Shown in pieces: positions 44,573 to 54,600 of a DNA stretch of 64,000 bases. The position numbers and the translations under genes were made by a program. Every line of letters begins with the position of its first letter. Position 1 is the first letter of the stretch. The notes under the pieces were generated by a model. That model was given only the letters and a program-made list of their open reading frames with translations, ran no database searches and had not been told where the DNA came from. This DNA is from Allokutzneria oryzae (lineage in GTDB: Bacteria; Actinomycetota; Actinomycetes; Mycobacteriales; Pseudonocardiaceae): assembly GCF_042429765.1 (NCBI RefSeq), contig NZ_JBHLZU010000014.1, positions 124,001-188,000 of the forward strand, in the 5' to 3' direction.

Positions 44573-47500
44573 CGGACTCCCCTCGCATCCGCGCCACCAC
44601 TCCCGCCATCGCGGACACCGTGGGCGCGTCGAAGAGCACCTGCATCGGCACCCGGACACCGACCGCCCTGCGCACCTGGGAGATCAGCTGGACGGCGGTC
44701 AGCGAGTTCCCGCCGAGGCCAGCGAAGTCCTCGTCGGCGCCGACCTCGGCGATCCCGAGCACCTCGGCCCACACCCGGGCGATGGTCGTCTCCAGGTCCT
44801 CCGAGCCGTCTCCCCCGGCGTCGGCGGCGGGCCCGTGCGCCAGCATCGCGTCGTTGCGCCGCCTGATCCGTGCCAGCGGCACGGCGGAGACGATCGCCCG
44901 AGGGCCGAGGTCCGCACCCAGCAGGCGTTCGAGGATCTCCACAGCCTCGCCGGGCCGCATCCCGTCGGCGGCGGCGGCGACCTGGTCGTCAACAGTGGAC
45001 GACTCCCCGCCGAGGGCGGCGACCTCGGTGCGGCGCATGACGAAGTCGGTGATCGTCAGCACCGGCTCACCCCACTCGTCCACCACGGACAGGTCGGCGG
45101 TGATCACCTCGCCGTCTCGGTCAGCGCCGCCGTGGTAGCGGACCCAGGTCCACAGCCGAGCCGGGAAAGGACGGTGCACCACCAGGTTCCCGTAGCTCAG
45201 CGGCAGGTACCGGCCCTGTCCGTCGCTGGCCACCGAGGTCACCTCGTCCAGCACCGCCGGGTGCAGCGGCAGCCGGTCCGACTCCGCGAGCACCTGCTCG
45301 GGCAGCTCGAACCACGCCAGGCGGCTCGTCCCGTCGGCGGCGTCGGTGGTGTGCCGCAGGCTGCGCCACCGACTGCCGAGCGCGAACCCGCCCGACCGCG
45401 CCAGGCGCTCGCCCTCGTAGTGCTCACGCCGCCCGGAGTGCCTGACCCGGACAGCGCGCACATCGACTGGTGCGGTGGCATCGGGCACGGTCCACCGCAC
45501 CACGGCCTGTGCGTGCACGCCACCGGTCTCGCTGCTCACTTCGACGCGGTGTCCGTCAGCGTCGGCGTGGACCGACACCCGGATGTGGGCGGATTCGTCG
45601 TCGGCGACGAACAACGGCCGCACGAACACCAGGTCGGCCAGTTCGGCGCGGTGCCGCGTTGACGGCCGTGGCACGTGGTCCTCGAAAGCCGCCCGGACCA
45701 GCTCGACGTGGGCAGCACCGGGCATCAGCGCGCGCCCGGCGTGGCGGTGCTCGTCGAGCACCCAGTGCGTTGCCGGGGTGACAGCTCCGCTGTAGCTCGC
45801 GCCGCCGGGATGGCGGTTGGTCAGGATCGGATGAGTCCACGGCTCGGCATCCTGGCCGAGCACGCGCCGCCACTCGCGCGGCACCGGGGTCTCGGCGGCC
45901 ATGCCGATCTCCAGCCACCGCCCCCAGTTGATCGACAGCCGCCGGGCGGGCCACCCGTCCCGGGCACCCGCGCAGGCGTCCAGGTACGCGTTCGCGGCGG
46001 CGTAGTCCACCTGTCCCGGCGCGCCGAGCAGTGCCGTCGTCGAGGAGCAGAACACCAGGAAGTCCGGGGCGAGGTCGCCGAACACCGAGCGCAGGACGGC
46101 CGTGCCGAGCAGTTTCGGGCCGAGCACCCGCTCCGCCTCCGCGCTGTCCCACGCCTCGATCATCCGGCCACCCGCGACACCGGCGGCGTGCACGATGCCG
46201 TCGAGACGGCCGAAACGTCCACAGAGGACTTCACGCACCCCGGTCATGGCTTCGGCGTCTGCGACGTCGGCGGCGACGACCTCGACCTCCGCGCCGGCCG
46301 CCCGCATCCGGCGGATGGCCGCGATCGCCCTGCTGGTGCGGTCGACCCCGCCGTGGACCCGAAGGTGCTCGTCCCAGCTCTCCTCCGGCGGAAGTCCTCG
46401 GCGGCTGGTCAGCACGAGCCGCGCCGCCACCCTCCGCGCGAGGTGCTCGGCGACGGTGATCCCGATTCCCCCGGTGCCGCCGGTGATCAGGTACACGCCG
46501 CGCTCGCGCAGCACCATCTCGTCCACTTCGGACAGTTCAGGAACGGGCTGATGACCAGGAACCCAGCGCCGTCCGCCGCGCAGCGCCACCACCGGATCGG
46601 CCGGCGTGGCGCGCAGCTCGGCCAGCAGGGCTCCGGCGGCTGGACGGTCACCCGGCCCGATGTCGATGTGGCGGACACCGAGGACCGGCAGCTCCACCGG
46701 AGCCACCGTGGCAAGCGCGGCGACCGTGGCGCTGGCAGGACGCACGAGGTCGGCACCGGTGACGTCGCGAGCGCCACGGGTGAGCAGGTCGAGCCGGATC
46801 GCGCCCTCCTGCCCCGCCTGAGCCTGCGGCGTTGCCGCGAGCGCCCGCACGCACGCGACCAGGCTGAACAGCCCTTTGTGTTGAGCCAGAAGGGGATTCT
46901 CATCCTCATCACCCTCCAGCAGCCACGCGTGCACGATCCGGTCCGGGATTCCGCCGTGCGCGGTGAGGTCCGCGAACAGCCGCTCGTAGTCGGCCTGTTC
47001 GGTCGCGCGGACGCGGTACCGGCCCGCGCCGTCCGCGCCGTACTCCGTTCCCACCGCGACCTCGGCAACGTCGGCACCGCCGTCGCGCAGCGCCGCGACC
47101 AGTGGTCCGTCGCCGAACACCAGCCACCTGGGCGCGGTCTCGGCAGGAGCGGGCGGCGCGGTCTGCCGCCAGGTCGGGACCGACACCCAACTCTCATCCA
47201 CAGTGGACTCGACGGGCTCCGGCACAGGAGCGGGACCCGCCGGGTCCGGCTCGACGAAATGGTGCGCGCGTTCGAACGGGTAGGTGGGCAGCGGCACGCG
47301 CCGCCCAGCGGAGCCGATCTGGTCGACGCGCACAGCGACGCCTGCGGCCCACAACCGGCCAGCGGTGGTGTAGAGCGTGTCCAGGTCGCCTCGGCTGTCG
47401 CCGGGAGTGGGCAGGCTGGGCAGCGACAGCGGCTGCGGGCCTTTCTCCCCTCGCGGCCGGATGCGCGCCAGTCCCGCGAGCTGTCGTCCGGGACCGCATT

Positions 47501-49877
47501 CGACCAGCGCCCAGGTTCCGGTGGCGAGCAGCCGCTGGACGCAGTCCCCGAAGCGGACGGTCTCCCGCAGCTGCCGCACCCAGTGCTCGGGGTCCGTCGC
47601 CTGCTCCGGGGTGATCCAGTCCCCGGTGAGCGTGGAGAGGTAGGGCCGGTCCGGGCGGCGGAGCGCGACCCCGGCGACCTCGGCGCGGAAGGCCGGGAGC
47701 ACCTCGTCCATCAGCGGCGAGTGGAACGCGTGCGAGGTCCGCAGACCCCGGCTCTGAATGTCCTCAGTGGACAGTTCGGCGGCGAAGCCCTCCACTGCCT
47801 CCACCGGTCCCGCGACAACGCAGGTTCCCGGTGCGTTGACCGCCGCCAGGGCGAGCCCGGCGGGCAGCCGTTCCCTGAGCCGGTCCTCGTCCAGCGAGAC
47901 GGCCAGCATCGCGCCCGGCGGCGCCTGCTGCATCAGCCTGCCCCTGGCGCACACCAGCCGGATCGCCTCGGGCAGGGTGAACACCCCGGCGTCGGTGGCG
48001 GCGACGTACTCACCGACGGAGTGGCCGATCATGGCATCCGGTTCGACTCCCCAGGAACGCCACAGGCGGCTCAACGCGTAGCCGAGGGCGAACAACGCGG
48101 GCTGGGCGAAGCGGGTCTCCTCCAAGGGCGCGGTCAGCAGGTCGGTGCCGAGCTCCGCGCGGGCGAGTTCCAGGCAGTCGTCCATCGCGGCGCGGAACAC
48201 CGGCTCGGCGCGGTAGAGCCCCGCGCCCATGTCCGGGTACTGGCTGCCCTGCCCGGAGAACAGGAATCCCACCTTCGTCGCGGGGTCCGCGACCGTCGAG
48301 GCGGGCGGGCGGTTCCGGAGCTTGAGGAGGTCCTCGCGGTCCCTCACGACAACGGCCGCGCGGTGCTGGTGCTCGTCGCGGCCGGTCCGCAACGTGTGGG
48401 CGATGTCGGTGAGGGTCAGCTCCGGCGAGTCCGCAACGTGGTCGGCCAGCCTCGTCAGTGCCTCGCGCAGGGCGCTGGCGGTCTTGGCCGAGACCGGGAC
48501 CAGCTCGGCATCCCCGGCACTCGACGCCGAGGGGACGGGCGGTTGTTCGAGGACCAGGTGCGCGTTCGTGCCACCGAAGCCGAAGGAGCTCACCCCGGCC
48601 CTGCGCGGCCGACCGTCGTCGGCCCAGTCCCGCGCGACCGTGTTGACGTAGAAGGGCGAGTTCGCGAAGTCGATGTCCGGGTGGGGCGCGGGAACGTTCA
48701 ACGAGGGCGGGATCAGCCCGTGGGCCACCGTGAGCGCGGCCTTGATCAGCCCCACCACGCCGGCGCCCTGGCTGAGGTGGCCGATGTTGGACTTGACCGA
48801 GCCGATGGCGCACCACTGGCCCGCGCGCGAGGGACCGCCGAAGGCCTCGGTCAGCGCGGCGATCTCGATCGGGTCCCCGAGCCGGGTCGCGGTGCCGTGC
48901 GCCTCCACGTAACCCACCGACGCCGGGCTCACCCCGGCCACGCTCAGCGCCTGGGCGATCACGGCGGTCTGCCCCTGCGGGCCGGGAGCGGTGAAGGACA
49001 CCTTCTCCGAGCCGTCGTTGTTGATCGCGTTGCCGAGGATCACGGCGTGCACGTGATCCCGGTCGGCGATCGCCTCGGACAGCCGCTTGAGCACCACGGC
49101 TCCGCCACCGCTGCCCCAGACCGTGCCCGAGGCCTGGTCGCTGAACGGCGCGCAGTGCCCGTCCATCGAGTCCACCCCGCCCTCGCGGGGCAGGTACCCG
49201 CGCCGGTGCGGCAGCTCGACGTTGCTGCCACCCGCGACGGCGAGGTCGCACTCGCCGTTGCGCAGGGCCTCGCAGGCCAGGTGGACCGCGACCAGCGAGG
49301 TCGAGCAGGCGGTCTGCACGGTCAGGCTCGGCCCGCGCAGGTTCAGCTTGTAGGAGGTGAAGGTCGCGAGGTAGTCGGGCGAGTTGCCGACCATCGCCAG
49401 GCCGCGCCCCGCGGACTCCCAGATCCGCCGGTTGCCCCGGATGTTGCGCCAGAGGTAGTCGTCGACGCCGGTGCCGCCGTAGACCCCCACCTCGCCGCGC
49501 ACCCTGCCCGGCGGGTGCCCGGCGTCCTCCAGCGCGGTGTGGCACAGCTCCAGGAACAGGCGTTGCTGCGGGTCGGCCAGCTCGGCCTCGCGCGGGCTCA
49601 TCCCGAAGAACGGGGCGTCGAAGCCCTCCATGTCCTCCAGCACGGGCGCGGCGGCGACGAACGCGGGATCGTCCAGCTCCTCGGGCGGCACACCGGCGGC
49701 CAGCTGCTCGGCCCGGCCGAAGTGGCGGATCGACTCGACCCCGGCGGTCAGGTTCCGCCAGAACTGGCGCACGTCCGCGGCCCCCGGCACGCGGCAGGCC
49801 ATCCCGATGATCGCGACCGGCTCGACGGCCGGACCGGAAGCCGTGTCCATCGTGTCCGTCCGATCACCGATTGTCAT
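44559..49877 (-). CDS. Type I PKS module KS-AT-KR-DH-ACP
   Basis: 1,772 residues. The KS (about 20-450) has TACSTSL near 192, HGTAT and NIGHLS. The AT (about 535-850) has GQGSQ, GHSVGEY and SHAFHS, predicting malonyl-CoA. The KR (catalytic half from about 1125) has GGTGGIG and SS...DYAAAN. The DH lies after the KR, with a canonical HxxxGxxxxP (HRHAGRALMP, near 1375) and HPAVLDEV near 1539. The ACP has GGNSL near 1723. It should add malonate, reduce and dehydrate, giving an enoyl unit. It is the first gene of the long leftward operon. ATG 49877 has GAGG upstream. It has an intact AT, so it could also charge the AT-deficient modules in trans. Confidence 0.95.
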   Translation of the reverse strand: MTIGDRTDTMDTASGPAVEPVAIIGMACRVPGAADVRQFWRNLTAGVESIRHFGRAEQLAAGVPPEELDDPAFVAAAPVLEDMEGFDAPFFGMSPREAELADPQQRLFLELCHTALEDAGHPPGRVRGEVGVYGGTGVDDYLWRNIRGNRRIWESAGRGLAMVGNSPDYLATFTSYKLNLRGPSLTVQTACSTSLVAVHLACEALRNGECDLAVAGGSNVELPHRRGYLPREGGVDSMDGHCAPFSDQASGTVWGSGGGAVVLKRLSEAIADRDHVHAVILGNAINNDGSEKVSFTAPGPQGQTAVIAQALSVAGVSPASVGYVEAHGTATRLGDPIEIAALTEAFGGPSRAGQWCAIGSVKSNIGHLSQGAGVVGLIKAALTVAHGLIPPSLNVPAPHPDIDFANSPFYVNTVARDWADDGRPRRAGVSSFGFGGTNAHLVLEQPPVPSASSAGDAELVPVSAKTASALREALTRLADHVADSPELTLTDIAHTLRTGRDEHQHRAAVVVRDREDLLKLRNRPPASTVADPATKVGFLFSGQGSQYPDMGAGLYRAEPVFRAAMDDCLELARAELGTDLLTAPLEETRFAQPALFALGYALSRLWRSWGVEPDAMIGHSVGEYVAATDAGVFTLPEAIRLVCARGRLMQQAPPGAMLAVSLDEDRLRERLPAGLALAAVNAPGTCVVAGPVEAVEGFAAELSTEDIQSRGLRTSHAFHSPLMDEVLPAFRAEVAGVALRRPDRPYLSTLTGDWITPEQATDPEHWVRQLRETVRFGDCVQRLLATGTWALVECGPGRQLAGLARIRPRGEKGPQPLSLPSLPTPGDSRGDLDTLYTTAGRLWAAGVAVRVDQIGSAGRRVPLPTYPFERAHHFVEPDPAGPAPVPEPVESTVDESWVSVPTWRQTAPPAPAETAPRWLVFGDGPLVAALRDGGADVAEVAVGTEYGADGAGRYRVRATEQADYERLFADLTAHGGIPDRIVHAWLLEGDEDENPLLAQHKGLFSLVACVRALAATPQAQAGQEGAIRLDLLTRGARDVTGADLVRPASATVAALATVAPVELPVLGVRHIDIGPGDRPAAGALLAELRATPADPVVALRGGRRWVPGHQPVPELSEVDEMVLRERGVYLITGGTGGIGITVAEHLARRVAARLVLTSRRGLPPEESWDEHLRVHGGVDRTSRAIAAIRRMRAAGAEVEVVAADVADAEAMTGVREVLCGRFGRLDGIVHAAGVAGGRMIEAWDSAEAERVLGPKLLGTAVLRSVFGDLAPDFLVFCSSTTALLGAPGQVDYAAANAYLDACAGARDGWPARRLSINWGRWLEIGMAAETPVPREWRRVLGQDAEPWTHPILTNRHPGGASYSGAVTPATHWVLDEHRHAGRALMPGAAHVELVRAAFEDHVPRPSTRHRAELADLVFVRPLFVADDESAHIRVSVHADADGHRVEVSSETGGVHAQAVVRWTVPDATAPVDVRAVRVRHSGRREHYEGERLARSGGFALGSRWRSLRHTTDAADGTSRLAWFELPEQVLAESDRLPLHPAVLDEVTSVASDGQGRYLPLSYGNLVVHRPFPARLWTWVRYHGGADRDGEVITADLSVVDEWGEPVLTITDFVMRRTEVAALGGESSTVDDQVAAAADGMRPGEAVEILERLLGADLGPRAIVSAVPLARIRRRNDAMLAHGPAADAGGDGSEDLETTIARVWAEVLGIAEVGADEDFAGLGGNSLTAVQLISQVRRAVGVRVPMQVLFDAPTVSAMAGVVARMRGESGGNA

Positions 49878-50253
49878 GCCGCCTCACACACTAGGAACAA
49901 GAAATCTGATGACAGGGGTAGCCGCGTTACTTGAAGCATTCACAACAACACCGCGACACCCTTTATATTCATGTCATTGATACAGCGCGGGAAGGGCCTT
50001 TCCGGGCCTCGGTTCGCCGAAAACGGCGAGTCACCGGCAAGTAGAACCAGGTCACACGCCTGTGTCCATGCTTTCGGCTCGAACCGAAACGACATCCGAC
50101 AAATAGGTTTCGCGGTTACGCTGCGCCCCTGCCGAATATCCGGCGCCTTCCTTCGGCCAGCCGAGATCGAAAGGATCGAGATTGCCGGGCGCGCACCAGA
50201 ATTCGAACGACGCACCGGCCGCCGCCGTGACCGGCCACGAACGAGGAGGAACG
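49878..50253. promoter_or_regulatory. Divergent promoter region between the PKS-LanB operon and the PLP-NRPS-KS operon
   Basis: 376 bp without a convincing gene, presumably carrying two back-to-back promoters. The stretch 49881-49985 is conspicuously A+T-rich for this DNA, with TTTATATTCAT at 49962-49972 as the best -10-like sequence and a weak dyad TGAA-N3-TTCA near 49932. The rightward gene is preceded by GAGGAGG at 50243-50249. Promoter boxes could not be fixed with confidence. Confidence 0.45.
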
Positions 50254-51627
50254 ATGGCGGCCCCCATCCGCGCGTCCCGGAACCTGATCACCGACTACTA
50301 CGACCGGCTGCACGCGGTGATCGGCCGCCGGGTCGGTGACCGCGCCCCGGTGACCCGGCCGGGCCGGTTCGCCCCCGGCTTCGCCCTGCCGGAGCTCGAC
50401 AGCGCGGTGCGGGACTACTTCTCGGTCGCGACCGCCACCTGGGGCCCGCTCGCCGAGGTCGGCGGCCACCCGGTCCGGCTGCTCGACCTGACCGGAAACC
50501 CCGGCACCAACACCACCAAGACGTTCGCCTCGCTGCTGATCGTCGCCAGGGCGGTTGAGCACATCCGCCGCACCGGCGAACCGATCATGATCTTCACGCC
50601 CACCTCGGCCAACAAGGGCGTCGCCCTGCGCGACGCCGTCGAGCGCGCGATCACCACCGGCCTGGTCGGGGCCGACCAGCTGCGAGTGGTCGTACTGGCC
50701 CCGGCCGGCTCGCGGGAGAAGTTCCGCTCCGGCCGCCTCTCCAGCGACCCCGAGCTGGCGCGCCGCAACCCCGTGCTGCTGCTGGAGGGAACGCGGCCGG
50801 AGCAGGTGAAGGAGCTCGCGCTCGCGTACGTGCGGCGCGAAGAGGTTCGTCCGGGCTCGCCCCGCCTGTGGTTCACCCTCGACCTGGACAACTACGTGGT
50901 CGCCGACGCGGCGCGGGCCTTCGTCGAGCACGAGGTCGATCCCGCTCGCGGCGGGCGGTGGCACGCGCACGCGGTGTCCAGCGCGTACGGGCTGCTCGGC
51001 TACACCGCCGGGCGGGAGCTGCTGGAGTCCACGGGACAGGCGAGCGTGGCCGACCGCCCTGGTTTCCTGCTCGTGCAGCACCTCGGCGCACCGGACATGG
51101 TGCTGAGCCTGCTGCACGGCGACCACGATCCCGCGAACCTGCCCGCCTACCGGCTCGATCCCGAATCGGGCCACCACGTCCAGGACACCGACCCGCACTT
51201 CCCGCTGTCCACAGAGGACACCGCGGAGGTGCTCGAACCGACCTTCTACACCCGCAGGCCGATCACCTCGGCGACGATGGACCCGCTCGTTCGCCGGTTC
51301 GGCGGCACCGGGATCGTCGTGTCGCGGCGGGAGTGCGTCGGCCGCTACGCGATGATCCGCGACGCGCTGACCGCCGCCGGGCGCCCGATGCCGGAGGACC
51401 ACCGCGAGCTCCGGGAGTGGTCGCTGGTGATGGCGATGACCGGGGTGCTCAACGCGATCGAGCGGAAGCTGGTCCCGGCGGGCACCGAGGTCGTCCTGCA
51501 CGCCTCGGGCACCTACTCGACCGCCGACTTCCTGCCGATCGAGCCCGCGGCGCTCACCCGGGTCGCCGACCTGGACGGGATAGCCGCCGCCGTGAACGCG
51601 GCGCTCGACGCACCGGCGGGACGGTGA
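50254..51627 (+). CDS. PLP fold-type II-like protein (threonine synthase/cysteine synthase-like)
   Basis: 457 residues. Near residue 82 is GNPGTNTTKTFAS, which resembles the PLP-lysine segment of fold-type II enzymes (NPxGSxKD in threonine synthase). A TSANKG loop follows, where the phosphate/substrate-binding Ser-rich loop of the family is expected. The rest is divergent. By analogy it could form or modify a non-proteinogenic amino acid by beta- or gamma-replacement or elimination, feeding the NRPS encoded next. It may belong to a family databases hold as a DUF (possibly DUF6002), which I cannot verify. ATG 50254 follows a strong GAGGAGG. The stop overlaps the NRPS start (GTGA). Function is inferred; cofactor use is unproven. 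Confidence 0.6.
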   Translation: MAAPIRASRNLITDYYDRLHAVIGRRVGDRAPVTRPGRFAPGFALPELDSAVRDYFSVATATWGPLAEVGGHPVRLLDLTGNPGTNTTKTFASLLIVARAVEHIRRTGEPIMIFTPTSANKGVALRDAVERAITTGLVGADQLRVVVLAPAGSREKFRSGRLSSDPELARRNPVLLLEGTRPEQVKELALAYVRREEVRPGSPRLWFTLDLDNYVVADAARAFVEHEVDPARGGRWHAHAVSSAYGLLGYTAGRELLESTGQASVADRPGFLLVQHLGAPDMVLSLLHGDHDPANLPAYRLDPESGHHVQDTDPHFPLSTEDTAEVLEPTFYTRRPITSATMDPLVRRFGGTGIVVSRRECVGRYAMIRDALTAAGRPMPEDHRELREWSLVMAMTGVLNAIERKLVPAGTEVVLHASGTYSTADFLPIEPAALTRVADLDGIAAAVNAALDAPAGR

Positions 51628-54600
51628 CGGTGGCGCTCACGGACCGGCAGCGGCGGATGTGGCTGCGCAACGAGCTCGAACCGGCACTGGGCCTGGAGAC
51701 CGCCAGAGCGTTGCGGTTGCACGGTCCGCTGGACGGCGCGAACCTCGTGGTCTGCCTAGAACGGATCGTCGCCCGCCATCCGGCACTGCGGACCCGTTAC
51801 CCGTCCCACGACGGCGAACCCACCGCCCTTGTCGAAAATTCGTCCACTATGGACTTCGAAGCATCCGAGTCCACAGTGGAGGGCTTTCCCGAGGAGCTGG
51901 TCCGCCTCGCGAGCCACCCCTTCGACCTCGCCGCCGCGCCTGTCCTGCGGGTGCGCCTGCTCACGCTCGCCGAGGACGACCACGTGCTGCTGGTCGTCGT
52001 CCACCCGATCGCCGCCACGCGCGCCTTTCTCGGCCGGTTCCTGGCCGAGCTTGGCGCGGAACTCGCCGGTGACCCGCCACCCGCGTTCCCCACCTCCGGG
52101 CCGGTCGCCGCCCGGCAGCGACAGCTGCCGGAACAGCTCCCCCGCCTCGACCTCGCCGCGCCCGGAGCCTCCCGGACAGGCGCGGGCTCACGGGTGACCA
52201 CTCAGCTGAACGTGCCGACACCGGCGGTGTTCCTGAGTGCGATCGCCTTGCTGTTGCGGCGATACACCGGAGTCGGCGTGATGGCGCTCGGCCTGCCTGT
52301 CGCCGTCGGCGACACGGAGAACCCGGTCCCGCTCCTGGTTGACCTCGAACAGGACCGGCCGGTCTCGACGGCACTGCGCGACGTCGCGGAGGCCCTGTCG
52401 GAATCCTTGGCTCACAAGGAAGTGCCGTACGAGACACTGCTCCGCGAGCACGGTTCGGTCGCCCGGTTCGAGGTGTCGGTCGTGATCGACGACCTCGTGC
52501 TCGACGGCCTCGACGACCCGAGCCTGCGCGCCTTCGCCTTGGGCGAGGACGGCGCGCCGCTCACCGCAGGTGCGCTCAGCCTGCGACCGGTGGCGCTCCC
52601 CCGGGGCGGTACCCCGTGCGAACTGGAGATCGTGCTATCCCTGCGGGAGAACCGGATCTCGTGGCTGTCCGGCGGTCACGCCCTGCCGGAGCCCCTGCTC
52701 GCGGATCTCTCCGCAGACCTGCTCACCGTGCTGTCCGAGATGCTCGAAGCTCCAGATACGTCCACTGTGGACCTCCTGACGCGGGCTCGTGGCGACCGGA
52801 CACCGGTACTGGACCGTGATGGACCACACGCCCAGCATCCCGGTTACATGCCGTTTCCCGCCGACACGGCTTCCATTGCACACCGGTTCGCCGAGGTGTG
52901 CCAACGGTTTCCCGACTCCACGGCGGTGCTGACCGACTCAGAGTCCCTCACCTACTCCGACCTCGCCGCACGCGCGGCCGCGACGGCGAACCTGCTGCGC
53001 TCCGGCTCCGGCCCCGTCGGACTGCTGCTGCCGCACGGTCCAGCGCAGATCGTCGCGATCGTCGCGGCCGTGCTCACCGGACGCCCGTACGTGCCGCTCG
53101 ACGCGCGCCACCCGGCCGACCGGCTCGCCGCGATCCTGGAGCACGCGGGCGCGACCACGCTCCTGAGCGACCCCGACCACGACGCCATCGCCGCCACGCT
53201 GCCCGTGCCGAACGTTCACCACTTGTCCACTGTGGATACTCCGCTCCTCGCTGAGGACATCACCGCCTCCGGCGACTCCCTCGCCTACGTGCTCTACACC
53301 TCGGGTTCGACCGGTCAGCCCAAAGCGGTGACGCAGACGCACGCCAACGTGCTCTTCCAGGTCCGCAACCACGTCGACAACTTCCGGATCAGCCCCACCG
53401 ACCGGGTAAGCCTGCTGTCCTCCTTCGGCTTCGACATGGCCGTGACCGACCTGTTCTCCGCGCTGCTCAGCGGCGCGGCGGTGGTGCCGTTCGACGTGTC
53501 GGCCCACGGCGTCTCCGCACTGGCCCGGGTGCTCGTCGAGCGCGGGGTCACCGTCTACCACTCGACGCCGACGATGTTCCGCTACCTGACCGGCTCCCTC
53601 GGCGAGCGGAGCCTTCCCGCCATGCGCGCGGTCCTGCTCGGCGGCGAACAGGTGCGACGCGACGACGTCGAGCGGGCGCGCAAGGTGTGCGCGGCGGACT
53701 GCGTGTTCGTCAACGGCTACGGCGCGACCGAGATCAGTTTCGTGACCCAGCACCACCTGGGACCGGACGCCCCGGTGGAGGACGAGGTGATCCCGGTCGG
53801 GCGCAGGCTGCCGGGCGTCGAGGTCGTGCTGCTCGACCCGGCCGGGCGCCGTGCGTGCCTGCGGGGCGAGATCACGGTGCGCAGCGACCACGTGGCGCCG
53901 GGGTACTGGCGCGATCCGGCCGCCACCGCCGAGAAGTTCGTGACCGTCGGCGGCGCGCCCGCCTACCGGACGGGGGACATCGCCCGCAGGCTCCCCGACG
54001 GGACACTCGTCCACCTCGGCCGGGCCGACCGGCAGGTCAAGGTCCGGGGTTACCGGGTGGAGCCCGGCGAGATCGAGGCGGCCCTGTGCGCGCTGCCCAC
54101 GGTCGCGCAAGCCGTCGCCGTGGCCGGGCCGACGGAGATCATCGCGTACGTGGTGCCGAACGGGGCGCGGCCGGAACCGGGTCCGCTGCTGGACGCGCTG
54201 GCGCGGACACTGCCGCACTACATGCTGCCGCGCGAGGTCGTGGTCCTGGACTCCTTCCCGCTCACCCGCACCGGCAAGGTCGACGTTCGCGCTCTGCCCG
54301 CACCACAACGAGCACGGGCGGCGCGGCCGACCGGCGATGTGCCCGAGGCGGTCGCCCGCGTGTGGTCGGCCGTGCTCGGCGTGCCGGAGCCAGCCGTCGA
54401 CGCGGACTTCTTCGCTCTCGGCGGCCACTCGGCGCAGGTTCCCCGGGTGAAACGGCTCCTGGAGGCGGAGCTGAACGTCGAGATCCCCCTGGCGCGCCTC
54501 TTCGACCACCCGACCATCACCGCGCTCACCCGCTTCCTGTCCGCCGAGCGGCCCACCGCGACCCCGGCGTTCGACCGGGTCGGGGACCGGATGGCCCGCC

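Larger units (their letters stand above)
19388..53236. repeat. Iterated intragenic palindrome TCCACNGTGGA (10 perfect copies)
   Basis: Perfect copies begin at 19388, 20366, 22091, 35515, 36911, 40074, 47197, 51870, 52761 and 53226. All lie inside cluster genes, on either strand. Most encode Ser-Thr-Val-Asp in linker or non-conserved positions. Near-copies of the form GTCCACNGAGGAC (protein LSTED) occur at about 26806, 27609, 47758 and 51208, and other one-mismatch copies at about 34994, 44988, 51842 and 54790. I noticed no perfect copy in the flanks. Confidence 0.8.

Noticed and set aside
50052..50291. 79-codon minus-strand frame in the divergent promoter
   Set aside because: It overlaps the start and ribosome site of the PLP-fold gene and lacks its own ribosome site. 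I considered it as a precursor peptide for the LanB-like enzyme but it has no leader/core pattern.
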